A stretch of DNA of 64,000 nt from Ischnura elegans (GCF_921293095.1 NC_060251.1:42141644-42205643); one strand, 5' to 3'; numbered from the stretch's first letter, positions 43,501 through 55,299 are shown. Numbers and translations are program-made. The notes: generated from the letters alone by a model not told the origin.

Positions 43501-46500
43501 CAGCTTTTTTTCAGTCTGCTTTCACACTACCCACACTTCTGAACCGTACAAGAAAACTGGTGTTATTATGTTTAATAAACCCACCAAAATAGCCTACTTT
43601 AACTAGGAAATAATACTACTTCAAACAATTGTTTTCAACACTATTGTTTACATTGTGCCTACTGGGGTTTTCTGACCTTGGGATTTGAAATTATTAATGG
43701 ACTTCTTATTGACTGTTCTTTCTGAAATTGTTTCTCTTGTAGTCTATGCAAGAGTTGCTTAGTATGCTTCTGTGGGAAAATGTGGAGTGGCATCGCTCAG
43801 ATACCTGTAAATTTTTCATGAAGTGTATCTTCCTGGAAGTGAATATACATGCATGCTGTCAATAAATTTTCTAAATTTTAAGCATTTTATGAATATATTC
43901 TCGAGATTTGATTCAGATCGCTGGAAGATTCGATTTTGGATTAGAATCACTGGAAATTGTGGATCCCTTCTTATATCATGTGGTGTTCTCCTTTGGAATT
44001 TTGGTGTTTGTAGACTTGACTTTTGTTTTATTTTACCTGGCTCGGGTGAGGCCACAATCCGGCCCCCTCTTCCCCCGAGCCAGGGCTCATTTACATAGGT
44101 ATTTTAGTTAATTCTTGATGATGAAATGCTGCCAAACGCAATGTACCTGACGACAGTGTGATTGTGTGCTTTATGTCGGAATTCAGTGGCCAAAGCCAAG
44201 CATGGTACTGAAAGTGTTTGTACTTGGATTGAATTTAATTAACCGATCGGAACGCCCCCAATGTTGAATTTCTGCAAAGTCACCTGGTGTTGCCAAAATT
44301 CTGCATTGAAAATGTTATCCTCCTGGACTCTAGCCTCTGTCCCTTAGTCATCGCCAATTATTAAAATATTTTTCTCATCTATTTTTCAGCGTTCCTGTTT
44401 CTAGTGATTAACTTCATTCTCACTACCGTTTCACTGGCTTTAGTTCATGAGCGAGTGCCTGATAGGGATAAGTATGGTCCCCTTCCAGATCTAATACTTG
44501 ACCATGTCACAGTTGCTGACTGGGGTTTAACGGTATCAGAAGTCCTAATTGTGATCTGCACTAATACAGCGCTGCTTGTACTTGTACTTCATAGACACAG
44601 GTTAGTATGACAGATTATAATCGTAATAATTATTTTTATTTGTCCAAGGGTTTTTTCTAGAATTACAACGACCCATAATCTAGTCCTCCACTTAAACCAG
44701 GGTAGCGAAGAGTTGTTTCCATAATGATTGTTCTTTGTCAGTTAGTTGAATTTATCCTCAGTTTCTGGGTCTAAGTTATTCCTTTAAACATTCAACCTGG
44801 AAAATTCAAATGAGTATATCTCAAGTAAAAAGATGCAAATGTGTGTTCTTACTTGTCCTGTCATCTTGTGACACTCATGCATTCATCTCCATAAGCTTGA
44901 GTATTTCAAGATTTTTATTTGCTTTAACCCATGGGACAAAATTTAATTCTATAATTCTCTAATCTTATTGCGGGATTGTGAAACTCTATTCAACCAAAAC
45001 TGTTGTTTGGTAATAGATTCGCAGAGTTTTTGTTTTAGGAATTTCAAATTATTTGTCAGCCAAATGCAATGGCAAACTTCAAAACCTTTATCAGTATTGA
45101 GTTCAAGGTTTAATTACTTTTACTTGCTGTCCAAAAGTAGCAGCTATACTATCCTGTCTGTTGTCAGGGACACTGGGATGGTTGAAGCGATGGTAAATTT
45201 CATTGATGTGATTAACATTGCTTTAAAGATCTGTTTAATAGCTAATTAAAATCAAGTTTTCTGCCATGTATATTGATGCACATTTCCATGTGATGTATTT
45301 GTCATAATTGAAAGAGATCTGGCAAGTTTCATTGAAAAACTTCATTCACTGTTCATTGCATTACAATGTTTTCACACTTGGTAATAATGTGAAAACATCA
45401 AAATTAATTATGAAGTTTTCATTAGACTTGCGACATCTCTTTTATTTACAATGGATCGATTCCACCACTTCTCACCTGAAGCTACCAGTTTCCTGATGTT
45501 TTTCTCTTGTTTATTTTCAGGTTTATTGTTATGAGACGTCTTTTCCTCCTCCTCGGCCTTCTGTACCTGATGCGGTCTATAACTATGTTTGTGACTGTTC
45601 TGCCTGTTGCGAGTCAAACATACTACTGCTCACCCAAAGCGAATGAAACTTCCCCCTTTATTGTTGCGCGTCGTGTTCTTCAGCTTCTCTCTGGCTTTGG
45701 CCTGTCAATCAATGGTCAACACACATTCTGTGGGGACTACATCTACAGTGGTCACACAGTTATTCTTGTCATGAGCTATCTTATTATTCGAGAATGTAAG
45801 TGGAGGTTTATATTATTTATTAATTTTTCTGTGTATTGGATGTGTGAATCAAGGGATTCACCTTTTTGGCATGCAAGCATTTAAAAGCTACTACTGCAAG
45901 CATCTCAAATTGTTAAAAGAAAAATAAACATGAAAAATTTGTGAAATAATTTGGTGCTTAGGGTAATGATCGTTGATATACCCCCTCCAAATGAGCCTCC
46001 CTAAAATGTTGTCCTCCCATTAAAAAAAATTTTATAGCCACAACCTTGAATCAAATTGTAATTTAGTTGCTGGTTCATTTTAAATTTGACCAACTTTCAA
46101 GTTTTCTTTGCGTGGCAAACATTGTAGTAAGTCACCAAAATATTTTGTGGATGATTTAGTTGCAAATACTATGACTTGTAGTGTGTTCGAGAGCTCTTCC
46201 AAGTAAATTATTAAGTGTCACAGTTGTGGTTAATTATTAGCGATTCTGTTCAGTTAATAGCTTAAAGAAACTATCTAATTAATTCTGACTTAATTAAGTC
46301 AGAATTAACTAGATTAAGTCAGAATAAATTAGCTAGTTAAATGTTGTGCTTTTAAAAGCACAACATTTTGTGTCGAGTCGAAGGGATATGTTGTCAGTGT
46401 AGTTCTTGTCATCATTCATTCTCCCTTTAAAAGGTTTTCCACTTATGCTTATGCATGAATTATTTCTGTCACTATTACCTCTGTCTGATAGTTATTTTAA

Positions 46501-48925
46501 AAAGCATTGATGATTTGTATGTATCGTGATGATGGATTTCTGCAGTGTTCCCACTCAACCGTGAATCAGCCGTGAAAAAAACCTGGAAAACGCCATGACC
46601 CTCATCATAAAACCTTAAAATCCTCTCAAACTTGATTGTAGAACTACAAATGACCGTTCAAAAGAAAAATCGATATGTCGATCATGTTTCAAGGTCAGTA
46701 ACTCGCAGATACTCTCCATGCATTTTCTGCCCACGTATATTCAAAGCGCAATTATTGGTCCGTGTGCCATGACGACACATTGATCTTGAGCCTGTGATTC
46801 GAAGACCGGTTACCAAAGTGCTCATTAATCCTTGCGAAAAATCAGACACCTCTTCTCTTCCCTATCACCCTCCATTTTCCCGCTCACAACCTTTAGCCGG
46901 CTCTAAATTTTGCTAACGATAGGCGACGTAATAAGAGCACTTTCTTTGCTGCATTTGCATTGCCGGAGTTTATCGCGTTTGTTGAATTTTTAGTAAAGGT
47001 GCGGCTGGTGATTTTTACGTGATCAATATTTATTCCTAAAATTAAAAAAAAGCAGACTGTGAATTTTACGAAATGTAGACCGTGAAAACCTGGAGAAAAC
47101 CGTGAACTTTTATAATTCAGTTAGAGTGGGAACCCTGATGGATTTCTGACTTTCCTGGGCATTGATGTCGATGGATTCTTCTCAGGTTTCTGATAGTTTT
47201 CAGGATGTCATCAAGGTCAAGGTTTACTATTGTGGTACGGGTTAACTGGGCTGATGCTAATCTTAAGCCATTCCCAAACCTGATAAGACTTCATCAACGA
47301 TGACTTATTGAATTTTTGGGGTAGTGAAGGTAAAAATAATTTTAACTCTTACTTTTTTGTCTTTTAGACACTCCAAAGTGGTGCTACCTGGTTCACTGGA
47401 CAGCCTGTCTCTGCGCTCTGACAGGTGTTATAATGGTGCTCATTGCACGGGGGCACTACACTGTGGATGTTTTAATAGCATATTACATTACCACTCGTCT
47501 ATTTTGGATTTACCATACTATAGCCAACAATACCTCTTTGAAGGTAGGTTCTTCTGCTGCCGCATTTTATATGTTGTCTGATTTAAAGTTACTAGTGCAA
47601 TATTTAAATAAATAAAAGAAGGTAGCACTTTTCCACACAATTTTTTACTGCGTTTCAGCTCACTGAGCCATCGTATGGTACAAGACCAGGTCTTATACCG
47701 GATGATGGCTCAGTGATCCGAAACGCGTTGTATGCAGTAAAAAATATTTGTGGAAAAGTGCTATGACCTTTTATTTATTTAAGTACGTCTAACTTGCACC
47801 AATTGAAGCCTGAATCTGTTGAAATTACTGGTGCAAATTGAGTGGTAACTATACCTACAGCTTCAAACTGTCAATGTGTGCTATACATGATCATAAAAGG
47901 AAGACAATTCAAACTAAATTTGCATGACCTTGTCAGTTTTCATTGTCAAATTTCTTCAAGTAGTGATTTATCTCTTATAAAATGTGTAATGGCCATCATT
48001 AGTTTTAAACATGTGTCCAGGAGAAATATTATAATGTTAGGTAATAATTTTAAAGTGATTAATCACTCAGTTTATGGGTAGTGAAGTAGTTGTGTTGAGT
48101 GGTAAGAAAAATTTTATTGAAAATGTTATTTTAATGTGTTCTATAATTTTAAAAGTAGGTAAATTCAAACAAAATTTGCACAACCTTGTCAGTTTTCATT
48201 ATTAAATTTCTTCAAGTAGTTATTTATCACTTATAAAATGTGTAATGGCCTTCATTAATTTTATACATGTGTCTAAAGAGAGGTCTTATAATGCTCGATA
48301 ACAATTTTAAATTGATCAATCACTCAGTTGATAGGTAGTGAAGTACCTAGTTGTGATGAGGAATCGCTTCTATTTTACTTCCCTTCCATCAGTAATGATG
48401 GTTAATTATGGCAGTATTTTTGATTGAAAACACCTTAAAAATATGTTTTCCAATTTTCTAATTTCCTTCTAGCAAGTTCATGAATTTATCTCCAATTACC
48501 CTTTCATGCTAGAAGTTTACAAGTTGGTCTCCATGGCAAAACTTACCACTCTTTCCTCACGTGTTGTTAGATTCTGGGGTGCCTTATTTTGCCACTTTTT
48601 TTAAACCAAGTTGCTGACAAGTGTTGCTACTCATTATTGTTAGTGTGATTTTTTGTGATGGTGGCCTTATATACATATATCCGTAGTTATCTGTGATATT
48701 TTTATATTCTAGTCACTACAGATTCCTAAAATGTGCTTTCATTAATTTTTTTACTCTATTCTTTTGCAGCAAAGTGGACCAAATAACTTCCTTAGTCGTG
48801 TCTGGTGGTATTCAATGTTCCGATACTTTGAGGGTAATGTAGGAGGCCCAGTTCCCCGGCAATATGAGTGGCCCTTGCCCTGGCCTCGCAGATTCCTTGC
48901 CAAACATCCCAACAGGGATAGTTAA
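39987..48925 (+). CDS. SMS: Sphingomyelin synthase (five coding exons)
   Basis: Joined exons 39,987-40,581, 44,390-44,600, 45,521-45,795, 47,368-47,543 and 48,770-48,925 give 1,413 nt and 470 residues, with frame kept at every GT-AG junction. The enzyme moves phosphocholine from phosphatidylcholine to ceramide, giving sphingomyelin and diacylglycerol, in Golgi or plasma membrane. Residues 1-198 are a Ser/Pro-, His- and Gly-rich cytosolic region with no visible SAM domain. Six hydrophobic segments follow from Ala199. Family motifs present: HERVP (218-222), PLPD (229-232), MRRLF through TMFVT (273-294), CGDYIYSGHT (339-348) and HYTVDV with TTRLFWIYHT (390-395, 402-411). The catalytic triad is His347, His390 and Asp394, with the usual spacing of 43 and 4. 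The C-terminus (VPRQYEWPLPWP) is SMS1/2-like. The lack of a SAM domain and the WWY and WPLPWP motifs favour SMS over SMSr, but strict substrate class is inferred. Confidence 0.95.
40830..42200 (-). pseudogene. RTE-like LINE relic in SMS intron 1
   Basis: On the minus strand, fragments read DDQFGFRKGKSTCDAI (about 41,960-41,900), FVDFEKSFVRVNW, FNYLGSTLEENRYSSKDIRK, VVLYCAETWTIRKEDERRLE and KRGRGK. These follow the order of an RT C-terminal half, broken by frameshifts and stops. The YLGS and AETW-RKED style is typical of RTE-like elements in arthropods. Clade is tentative. Confidence 0.75.
42205..42250 (+). repeat. SINE 3' remnant
   Basis: CTGTCTGATGCAGAAAGACTC matches the segment at 63,392-63,412 that follows a tRNA-like head, so it is a piece of the same SINE family. 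Confidence 0.4.
42290..42652 (+). pseudogene. CR1-type LINE lineage B, second 3' fragment
   Basis: Parallel to 34,850-35,205 (TGGGAATTCGTTTTTTCCCC, GGCTGGTGTCCTAACA). The hairpin has inner arms TGCC/GGCA, and the outer 5' arm is decayed (CCCAAC). It ends GTAAGTTGATGTA. Confidence 0.75.
42830..43560 (-). mobile_element. Probable RTE-like LINE region interrupted by a TIR element
   Basis: CT-rich blocks at 42,880-43,075 and 43,385-43,560 resemble minus-strand LINE coding or tail sequence. They are separated by the inverted-repeat element at 43,094-43,383. Family assignment is weak. Confidence 0.4.
43094..43383. mobile_element. MITE with TTGAGGACCT termini
   Basis: TTGAGGACCTCAAATCC at the left pairs with AGATTTAAGGTCCTCAA at the right (one mismatch in about 15). 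No clear target duplication was found, so the superfamily is open. 290 bp, non-coding. Confidence 0.6.
44390..44600 (+). CDS. SMS: SMS coding exon 2 (residues 199-269)
   Basis: Acceptor TTTTTCAG and donor ACACAG|GTTAGT. Starts in phase 1 and ends in phase 2. Encodes transmembrane span 1 (AFLFLVINFI onward), HERVP, PLPD and span 2 (SEVLIVICTN onward). Confidence 0.95.
45521..45795 (+). CDS. SMS: SMS coding exon 3 (residues 269-361), catalytic His347
   Basis: Acceptor TTATTTTCAG and donor GAGAAT|GTAAGT. Encodes span 3, the lumenal Cys-containing loop (YYCSPK) and the CGDYIYSGHT motif with the first catalytic His. Confidence 0.96.
46275..46368. repeat. Two adjacent 30-bp perfect palindromes in SMS intron 3
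   Basis: Palindrome 1 (46,279-46,308) is centred on TTAA|TTAA with AATTCTGAC arms. Palindrome 2 (46,339-46,368) is centred on TTTT|AAAA with TGTTGTGC arms. A third, direct copy of TTAAGTCAGAAT sits between them. Confidence 0.85.
46543..47137. mobile_element. DNA transposon remnant in SMS intron 3, 11-bp flush direct repeats
   Basis: Termini CAGTGTTCCCACTC and GAGTGGGAACCCTG, with CCGTGAA and CTGGA-AAAAC subterminal words at both ends. ATGGATTTCTG (11 bp) abuts both ends exactly (46,532-46,542 and 47,138-47,148). 595 bp, no transposase. The CAG start suggests hAT, but the direct repeat is longer than 8 bp. Confidence 0.75.
47368..47543 (+). CDS. SMS: SMS coding exon 4 (residues 361-419), catalytic His390/Asp394
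   Basis: Acceptor GTCTTTTAG and donor TTGAAG|GTAGGT, ending in phase 0. Encodes span 5 and the HYTVDV and TTRLFWIYHT block with the second His and the Asp. Confidence 0.96.
47604..47782. mobile_element. Near-complete palindromic foldback MITE in SMS intron 4
   Basis: Almost the whole 179 bp folds on itself: TTAAATAAATAAAAG and GCACTTTTCCACA at the left, complementary at the right, apex around AAGACCAGGTCTT. A half copy lies at 54,648-54,736. Confidence 0.8.
47905..48353 (+). repeat. Local direct duplication, 256-bp offset
   Basis: 47,905-48,097 and 48,161-48,353 share AATTCAAAC, CTTGTCAGTTTTCATT, AAATTTCTTCAAGTAGT, AAAATGTGTAATGGCC and CACTCAGTT in order, at roughly 80-85% identity. Intronic and non-coding. 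Confidence 0.8.
48770..48925 (+). CDS. SMS: SMS terminal coding exon (residues 420-470, stop TAA)
   Basis: Acceptor CTTTTGCAG. Encodes NNFLSRVWWYSMFRYFE and the VPRQYEWPLPWP tail, ending NRDS then TAA at 48,923-48,925. Confidence 0.95.
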   Translation, partial: QSGPNNFLSRVWWYSMFRYFEGNVGGPVPRQYEWPLPWPRRFLAKHPNRDS

Positions 48926-50900
48926 CGACTGTAGGGTGCTGTTGTGCCTTGAATGACTGTTCATGAAGTGCGCATGTGTGTGAGGGATACCAGGGCATTT
49001 TTAGGCATCAAGAGAAGTTTCTACCAAAGATGAGCCGGAAGTGTTGCCCGAAAACTTATCAAGTGATTGACAGTGCCATTTGCTGTAACATGTTACTGTT
49101 ATAACATATTGCTACAACATAGCAGTGAGTTTTATGTGGCTAAAATTAATTTAGTTCACCCAATTTTCCAACAGCATTATTTGTGCGAGAAAACATGTTT
49201 AGACACTTAATTTTAGTTTTCTATGCGCTGAATTCGTCAATGTGCTAAATGTGATTTTATACACGAAGAAAAGATCTGCACATATGTAATTATATTAGGT
49301 CAAAATTTTGTTAAATTGCCAGTCATGTAGGTGGCGGCAGAAGTATTTCTAAAATAGAATCGTGTAAAAAAATATTTTCGGTGTGGTATTTTAGTAATGT
49401 GTATGTTTGTGTGATATGAGTGTGCCTTCGTGTGATCCTGTGTTGATATGTTGCCTTAATTGACATGATCACGTCTCTTCCTCATAAGTAATTCATTGCT
49501 ATCCTTCTATCTTTCGGAGTTCTTCTTTTATGTATATAAAAGTATGTGAGAGACATCCCTAATGATGAAATTTATTGGAATTAGAGATTGTATTACTACA
49601 ACCAGGTATATATGTACATAAGTATCTGTTGAAGAACAATTTGTTTGTTTGGTTTAAAGATGTACTCGTTGAAAACCATTTGAGATTGAAAAAGTGCTTA
49701 ATGGCTGTGCTGAGTGTTTTCCAAATTGGTTTGGATCTGTGCACTTGGGTTGCTTTACATGTATCTTGTTAATAATCGTGTATAAAAAAATTAATTGTAG
49801 ATGAAGAGGAAGATGTAGAGAATTAATCTCATATCTGGTGGACCAACTCTGGCCAACAAGTTAGGAAGTACCCCATAATTTGCAACCTCCAAAGACCTAT
49901 GTAATCTGTGCACTGAATTATTTTCATCTCCTAGAAGTAACTCATGCTACTGGACATGGTAAAAGTTGATCACTGATTATTTTACAGCTGTTGATTTCTG
50001 TGTTAAATGAAATATTCGCATCGAGGATATATAAATGAAGTTTGTCCTTTTGAAATTTAATGAAATTATTTTAAATGGTCTGTTGGCAGCTTGTTTTGAC
50101 TTTTAATCTTTTTCTCACATCATGTTATCAGTCATTAATAGCAGTTATGTAATTTGTTATGTTGTGTATCGTTGTGAAAATCTTTATCAAATATGTTAGA
50201 TAATAACTGTCGAATTTAAAACCAGGCTTTTCTATATCAGGCAGCAATATTGTTTGATAGACGTGATTACATACATTTATCTGAAAATGTTTTTTTTATG
50301 TATCTGAAATCATGAGGTGTGCCTTGTTATAGCGTTTTTATTGTTAATAGCTAAATATTTTTGCCAACTTATTTCTAGTGTTCCAAAACATCTGTCAGAG
50401 GATTGTTGACATTCAAATTTAAAGAACTGCCATTAAAATAATATTTTTATGGTAAACTTTAGAGAGAGACTTGATGCTGTAGAGTATCTTTACAACAACT
50501 AAAATAATGTATTTTTATAAAATTAAATTTCAACATTATTTGGTAAAATTTTCAATTAAATCTATTTGAATTAGGGATGATTTTCTTTGCATGATTTCGT
50601 AGGGGATTAACTTACCAATGGTTTTGGGCAAGTGACATGATTCAATAGCTTGGTTGAAGTGCCCTGAAAACATGAAACTGTACATTATGCATTATTCTCG
50701 TGTTATAGTCAACATTTTGCTGTGTCGTGCATTCCATCATTTTTGTACATGATTTTTTGTAAAGCTATGGATCAACATCTATAGTAATTGTTTTGTTCAT
50801 TTATTTACATAAAAACAAAAATTCTCTAGAGCTGTGTAAATTATTTTGTGTAAATCACGCCCATGTTTGTAAAATGCAGCCTTTTTTTGTGTTTTCAGAA
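48926..50900 (+). other. Probable SMS 3' UTR and downstream sequence
   Basis: A long AT-rich tract with no ORF or repeat follows the stop. Only weak poly(A) signals (ATTAAA near 50,415 and 50,553) were noticed and no canonical AATAAA, so the transcript end is undefined. Confidence 0.4.
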
Positions 50901-51236
50901 AAGGTATGTGTGTAAATGACTGCCATTCTCTCAATATTCTCTGATCGTCCATAATTATGTATCTGTTTACATTTGCATTGTCGGATTTCTGTTAAGATTT
51001 TAAATAATGATTCAATGAGATTTTTAGTTTCTGTAATGTGGTCTAGTACAAGTAACGTCAAAAAACTGATTTGTATCTAATAGGCCAACTCTTTTCCTTA
51101 TTTTCCTAAAGATTCATGTAAAGTACATAAGACCATTAGTTCATTTAAGGATCACCATTTAAAACATTTGTACATACTTTGTACTGAAATTACTTATACT
51201 GAGAGAAGCTAGGGTCATTTCTTTTCTCTGATAATA

Positions 51237-53012
51237 TCGTTATACAAAGGGCATATGAAAAATAAGTTCTCCAAAGCTAAGACATCGCAGTATGCAGCAC
51301 TACACAAAATCTAGCCACCCTGTCATGTTTATTGGGCCTTCACCTTTGCTGTCGCATTAACAATTTCTCATTAGCAGGATTATTATCGGTGCAGTACCCA
51401 TTTGCGATGGGCATCCTGATTGCTGCTTCCACCAAGTGTGAACTGCGGTCTATGATTAACCTTCTGTCGGGCGCAATGGATCTGATAGGCTCAGCACAAG
51501 ATTTTTTTCATTTCTTCACATCACTAGGCGGCATACACCCTTGATGCTTATGGACTTTTTGTTTTGACATGCCCTACGCATGTTGAAAGAAAAATTATAG
51601 AATTCGCATGCTAAAATACATTTCATATAATAATACTTATTAGCCTAAAGAACTCATTAAATCGTGCCTTGCTGGATTGGTCCAGGGACTTATAACGGCA
51701 TGTAAAGGGGTCTATGTATAGCACGAAAGAAATCGACTAGAAATTGAAGTGTTCGACTTCACTAATTCTGGTTCTTATAAATTTAAAGGTGTACCACTGA
51801 GTTACGCCAGAGAGGAGATGCTAAGAGTTAATGTTTTTTCACCTCTGTGCCCGTCAGGCACATGTGCCTGAACTCAGCAGTTGCAATATTGTGCTTGACG
51901 AAAAGTTAAGCTTCTACCTGCAAAGATGGATTCTCCGATGGAAATTCATCGCCAATTGGAAGAAGTGTGTTCTCTGAAGTTCATAGACTTGAAAAATTTA
52001 TGGAAGTGGTCCAAACAAAATATACTGCTTGCCACCTCAACATTCATGACCAGCAGTGGAATTCTGAAAATCAGCGGGCAAGATTGTGGCTACCTTCTCC
52101 TGGGACAGAAAATGTGTCCTGCTGGTCAAACTTAAGCCCAAGGGTACAAAAATCAACCTCTCTACCACTCAAGGCTCTATGAGACTATCAACCACTCAAG
52201 GCTATATGAGACCCTGAGCAAACTTTGAAGGGCTATTCAGAATAAAAAATGTAGCGGGTTGACAAAAGGCCTTCGATTGCACCAGGACTAGGCGTGATGC
52301 CCACAAGGGACGAGGATGTGGCCCACTAAACAACGTCACTCATCGAGCAATGTGGATGGAAGATGATTGATCACCCTCCTTACATTCCAGATGTTGCTCC
52401 TTGTGAATACATATCATCTCTTTCCAGCCCTGAAAAAAGATTTTGGAGGGTGAAAGTTCAGAAACGACGACGTTCAAGAAGCGGTTCTTACCTAGTAACG
52501 GGAAGCTGGTTCGATGAGGGAGTACTAAAGTTCATCCCACGGATGCGGAAAGTCATTGACTGCAAGGGAGACTATGTAGAATATGACTAAATGTTCAAGG
52601 TTTCTCACCATATACATAATATGTATTGACGAAAAATCTCAGGAACAGTGAAAAAAAAATTTGGAGACATTACATTTCATATGCCCCTCTTCAGGGGCGC
52701 AGCTAGGAATTAAGGCTAGGGGGGGTTTTAGGCGCAACTAATACTAACGGGTTTGGGGGTATTGCAAACCCACCAGGGTAAGCAGAAGTTGCAGGGACCC
52801 TCCTCCAGAAAAATTTGAAGAATAATGGTTCAAAATGGCGAGTTTTACGGCTGAGTTTTCTGAGTGATATTTGATAAATCCTAACACTATTCTATAAGTA
52901 ATACTGATCAAAATAAGCAAAATCGATTAAACTTCAAAATTTCTCTGAGCACTGGGGGGGTTTTATCCCCGTAAACCCTCTCTTACTGCACCACTGCCCC
53001 TTGTAATAACGA
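51237..53012 (+). pseudogene. mariner-type DNA transposon relic, decayed transposase
   Basis: Inverted termini (TCGTTATACAAAGGGCATATG and the complement ending TAACGA) are flanked by TA at 51,235-51,236 and 53,013-53,014. Inside are transposase remnants on the + strand. A broken HQD-A-PH-like box is near 52,277-52,305. An HPPYIPDVAPCEY box at about 52,366-52,404 corresponds to the mariner HPPYSPDLAPCD motif, with the third acidic position now Glu. The C-terminus ends near GDYVEYD at 52,588. Many stops and frameshifts. A hAT-like MITE (52,692-52,996) sits in the right terminal repeat. Confidence 0.78.
52692..52996. mobile_element. hAT-like MITE inside the mariner terminal repeat
   Basis: Termini CAGGGGCGCAGCTAGG and TGCACCACTG. 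Flanks CCCCTCTT and CCCCTTGT form an 8-bp duplication with two changes. Removing the element and one flank restores a mariner right terminus that pairs with the left terminus, which independently confirms the boundaries. Confidence 0.82.
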
Positions 53013-53348
53013 TACATTTAAACCCACCATCTGGAGGACATCTGCTACATGTCCTACAATTATACCAAGTCTGACAATTAATTTTCAGGATAGATTGAGG
53101 TCATCCAGCTGCCATCTGTGATATCTTCCCACTAACAGTACCATGTCATGTATCCAATTCCACTCTGAATCATCCCAATTTCAGAGCATATATGTTCATA
53201 TCACTATGTATTTATACAAATTGACAGTATTTTTTTTAGTTCAGATAACACAGTCATTGGATTTAACCTGAAAGGAATGCTGTTCGTGCAAAATCCACGC
53301 ACGAAGAATATTGAATGGTGTTTAATCTAATCATTAAATTCATAAATA

Positions 53349-53513
53349 CCGTATATGTCTGAATGTAGTCCCTCCTTTTTTCCCAAAAATGTCCATGGTA
53401 AAAGTAAAGGGGGGACTATATTCAAATGCATTTTTTAAATTATTTCCTGAAACTGAAGTCTCAAAATTGGGGGGGACTATATTCAGAGAGGGACTATATT
53501 CGGAGAAATACGG
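53349..53513. mobile_element. MITE with CCGTAT termini
   Basis: CCGTATATGTCTGAATGTAG at the left pairs with a right end reading ATATTCGGAGAAATACGG. GGGGGACTATATTC recurs inside. 165 bp. Target duplication unclear. Confidence 0.65.
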
Positions 53514-54640
53514 CACATATACATATGGTGTAGGTAAACATTACTCAATAATTAAACCTTAAAAGGAAGGGTAAAATGTTAGAGCTCAAAATCACTGATA
53601 GAGTAAAATTTAGTGAGTTGAAATTAGGGTCTGGGTGGATTTTGCTCTGAATACCCACCAATCAGGCAGGGTTCCTAGTGAAAATTTCAGTTTTGTCAAT
53701 TTTCCAACTTCTGGCAATGTTGGCAGTGAGTTGCATGAATGTCTATGATCACTTCTGTGATACTCATTGGACTTAGGCATATCATTTTTGTGATTTCTTG
53801 TCCTAAGTGTCAGAAATCAATGATTTCATGCAAGGTACATTTTCAATAGCGAATGAAAAGTCACTTTACTATCAACACTTGGCGGTCTATGCCCATATAT
53901 GTTACAAGCTTGCGATTTCGTCGACCCAGGCAATGCCCGTATCCTTTGCAGGCACCACTTCTCCAATGAATATCTCAGGTTCTCCGTGCTACAGGCGAGT
54001 CTAGTATGAGCTTATATTTTAAGAATGTATCAGGCTTCAATTTGTGAAAATATTGAACTTCCATATTTAAATAAAACAGTTATTTTGGGGATGGTGTTTC
54101 CATACTTCTGCAACACCCTGATGGTAGGCAATGTCTCTTGGCAATAATTCATCTGCTTAAACAAGTTTCTTTTAGGTATTCTCAATTAACTTTTAATACT
54201 GTTTGTCAAGTTGGCAAAACTTGCACTGGAGAGCCACCTTAACAATCATTTTCCATTTTTCCTGGAATTATGGGGGTGGGCTGCTCCCATGCTCCCTTAA
54301 TCCAACCCTGCGTGGATGGCACTTAGTTAATTGATACTCTATACACTTTAGCTACATGATCTGAGAGAATAGCATTCCCTTACTGACAAAAAAGATTACT
54401 CTTAGTTTCAACTGAGGCTTATATCCTTTCTCATCATGTCTGGCAGAATAGGACACCCCTCAGTGCATCTATTCCCTAGGGTAGGTTGCTGATACTCCAA
54501 ATTAGATGAGGCCACAAATAAGTAATTTTTCCTAATGATTTCCATACTCATGACTTACATACTATTGCATGTACCACATTCCCAAACCACCAATTTTTCT
54601 ATAAATTCAATTTATTAAGGTGTAATGTAGTGGAAGTTCA
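53514..54640. other. Intergenic, nothing recognisable
   Basis: Short frames only; no repeats identified. Confidence 0.4.
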
Positions 54641-54647
54641 ACATATT

Positions 54648-54736
54648 AAAATAAAAGGTAGTTGCACTTTTCCACCAATAATTTAATGCATATGGTGCGC
54701 TTCAGCTCACAGAGCCATCATCTGGTACAAGACATC
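54648..54736. mobile_element. Half copy of the foldback MITE at 47,604
   Basis: AAATAAAAGGTAGTTGCAC, CTTTTCCACC and CTTCAGCTCACAGAGCCATC match the left arm of the intronic element. The right arm is missing. Confidence 0.7.
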
Positions 54737-55009
54737 ACAGTACATGAGAACTACATATATACATTTGAGGAAGAGGTGTTGAGGATATGTCAAGTTTGAG
54801 GAAGGGGTGGGAAACAGATGTACAGGGGGAGACAGTGAGAAAACAGACGACTAAAGAGGTACGTAAACACCTGGGGTAGAAGGAGGACTCTAGTAATAAC
54901 TGCAGAGGAACAACACAGGGAAAATAACCACAGAAATGGGAACTCCAAGGGTGTGGAGCCCTTTTTTTCTGAACCGAAATACTTAATTTTGCAATCCCTA
55001 CAATCAACT

Positions 55010-55180
55010 AGGCACTTATAGAGTGGGAGCCTAGTGTGTAGAGTGCATGGCTGCTGACTTTGGGATGCCGAGTTGAAATCCTGAGTGAAGACCCATAATA
55101 CCCCAAACAAAATCCTCAGAGTGAGATGTCTTAGTCTGCAGGGGTCTCTTAATACATCCCCAAAGAAACCTTGATGAACT
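55010..55180 (+). repeat. tRNA-like SINE
   Basis: GTGTGTAGAGTGCATGGC resembles an A box, and CGAGTTGAAATCC about 35 nt later a B box. A non-tRNA tail follows to about 55,180. Confidence 0.45.
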
Positions 55181-55299
55181 CAGTCGTTGGAAAATGCAGG
55201 GAGGAGAAGAAAGGAAAGAGGAGAGCTTTAAGATTAGTCTTTACGGTCTTCACTCGCTAGGTATGGGAGAGAGAGAATCTAAGTACATTGGGACTAGCC

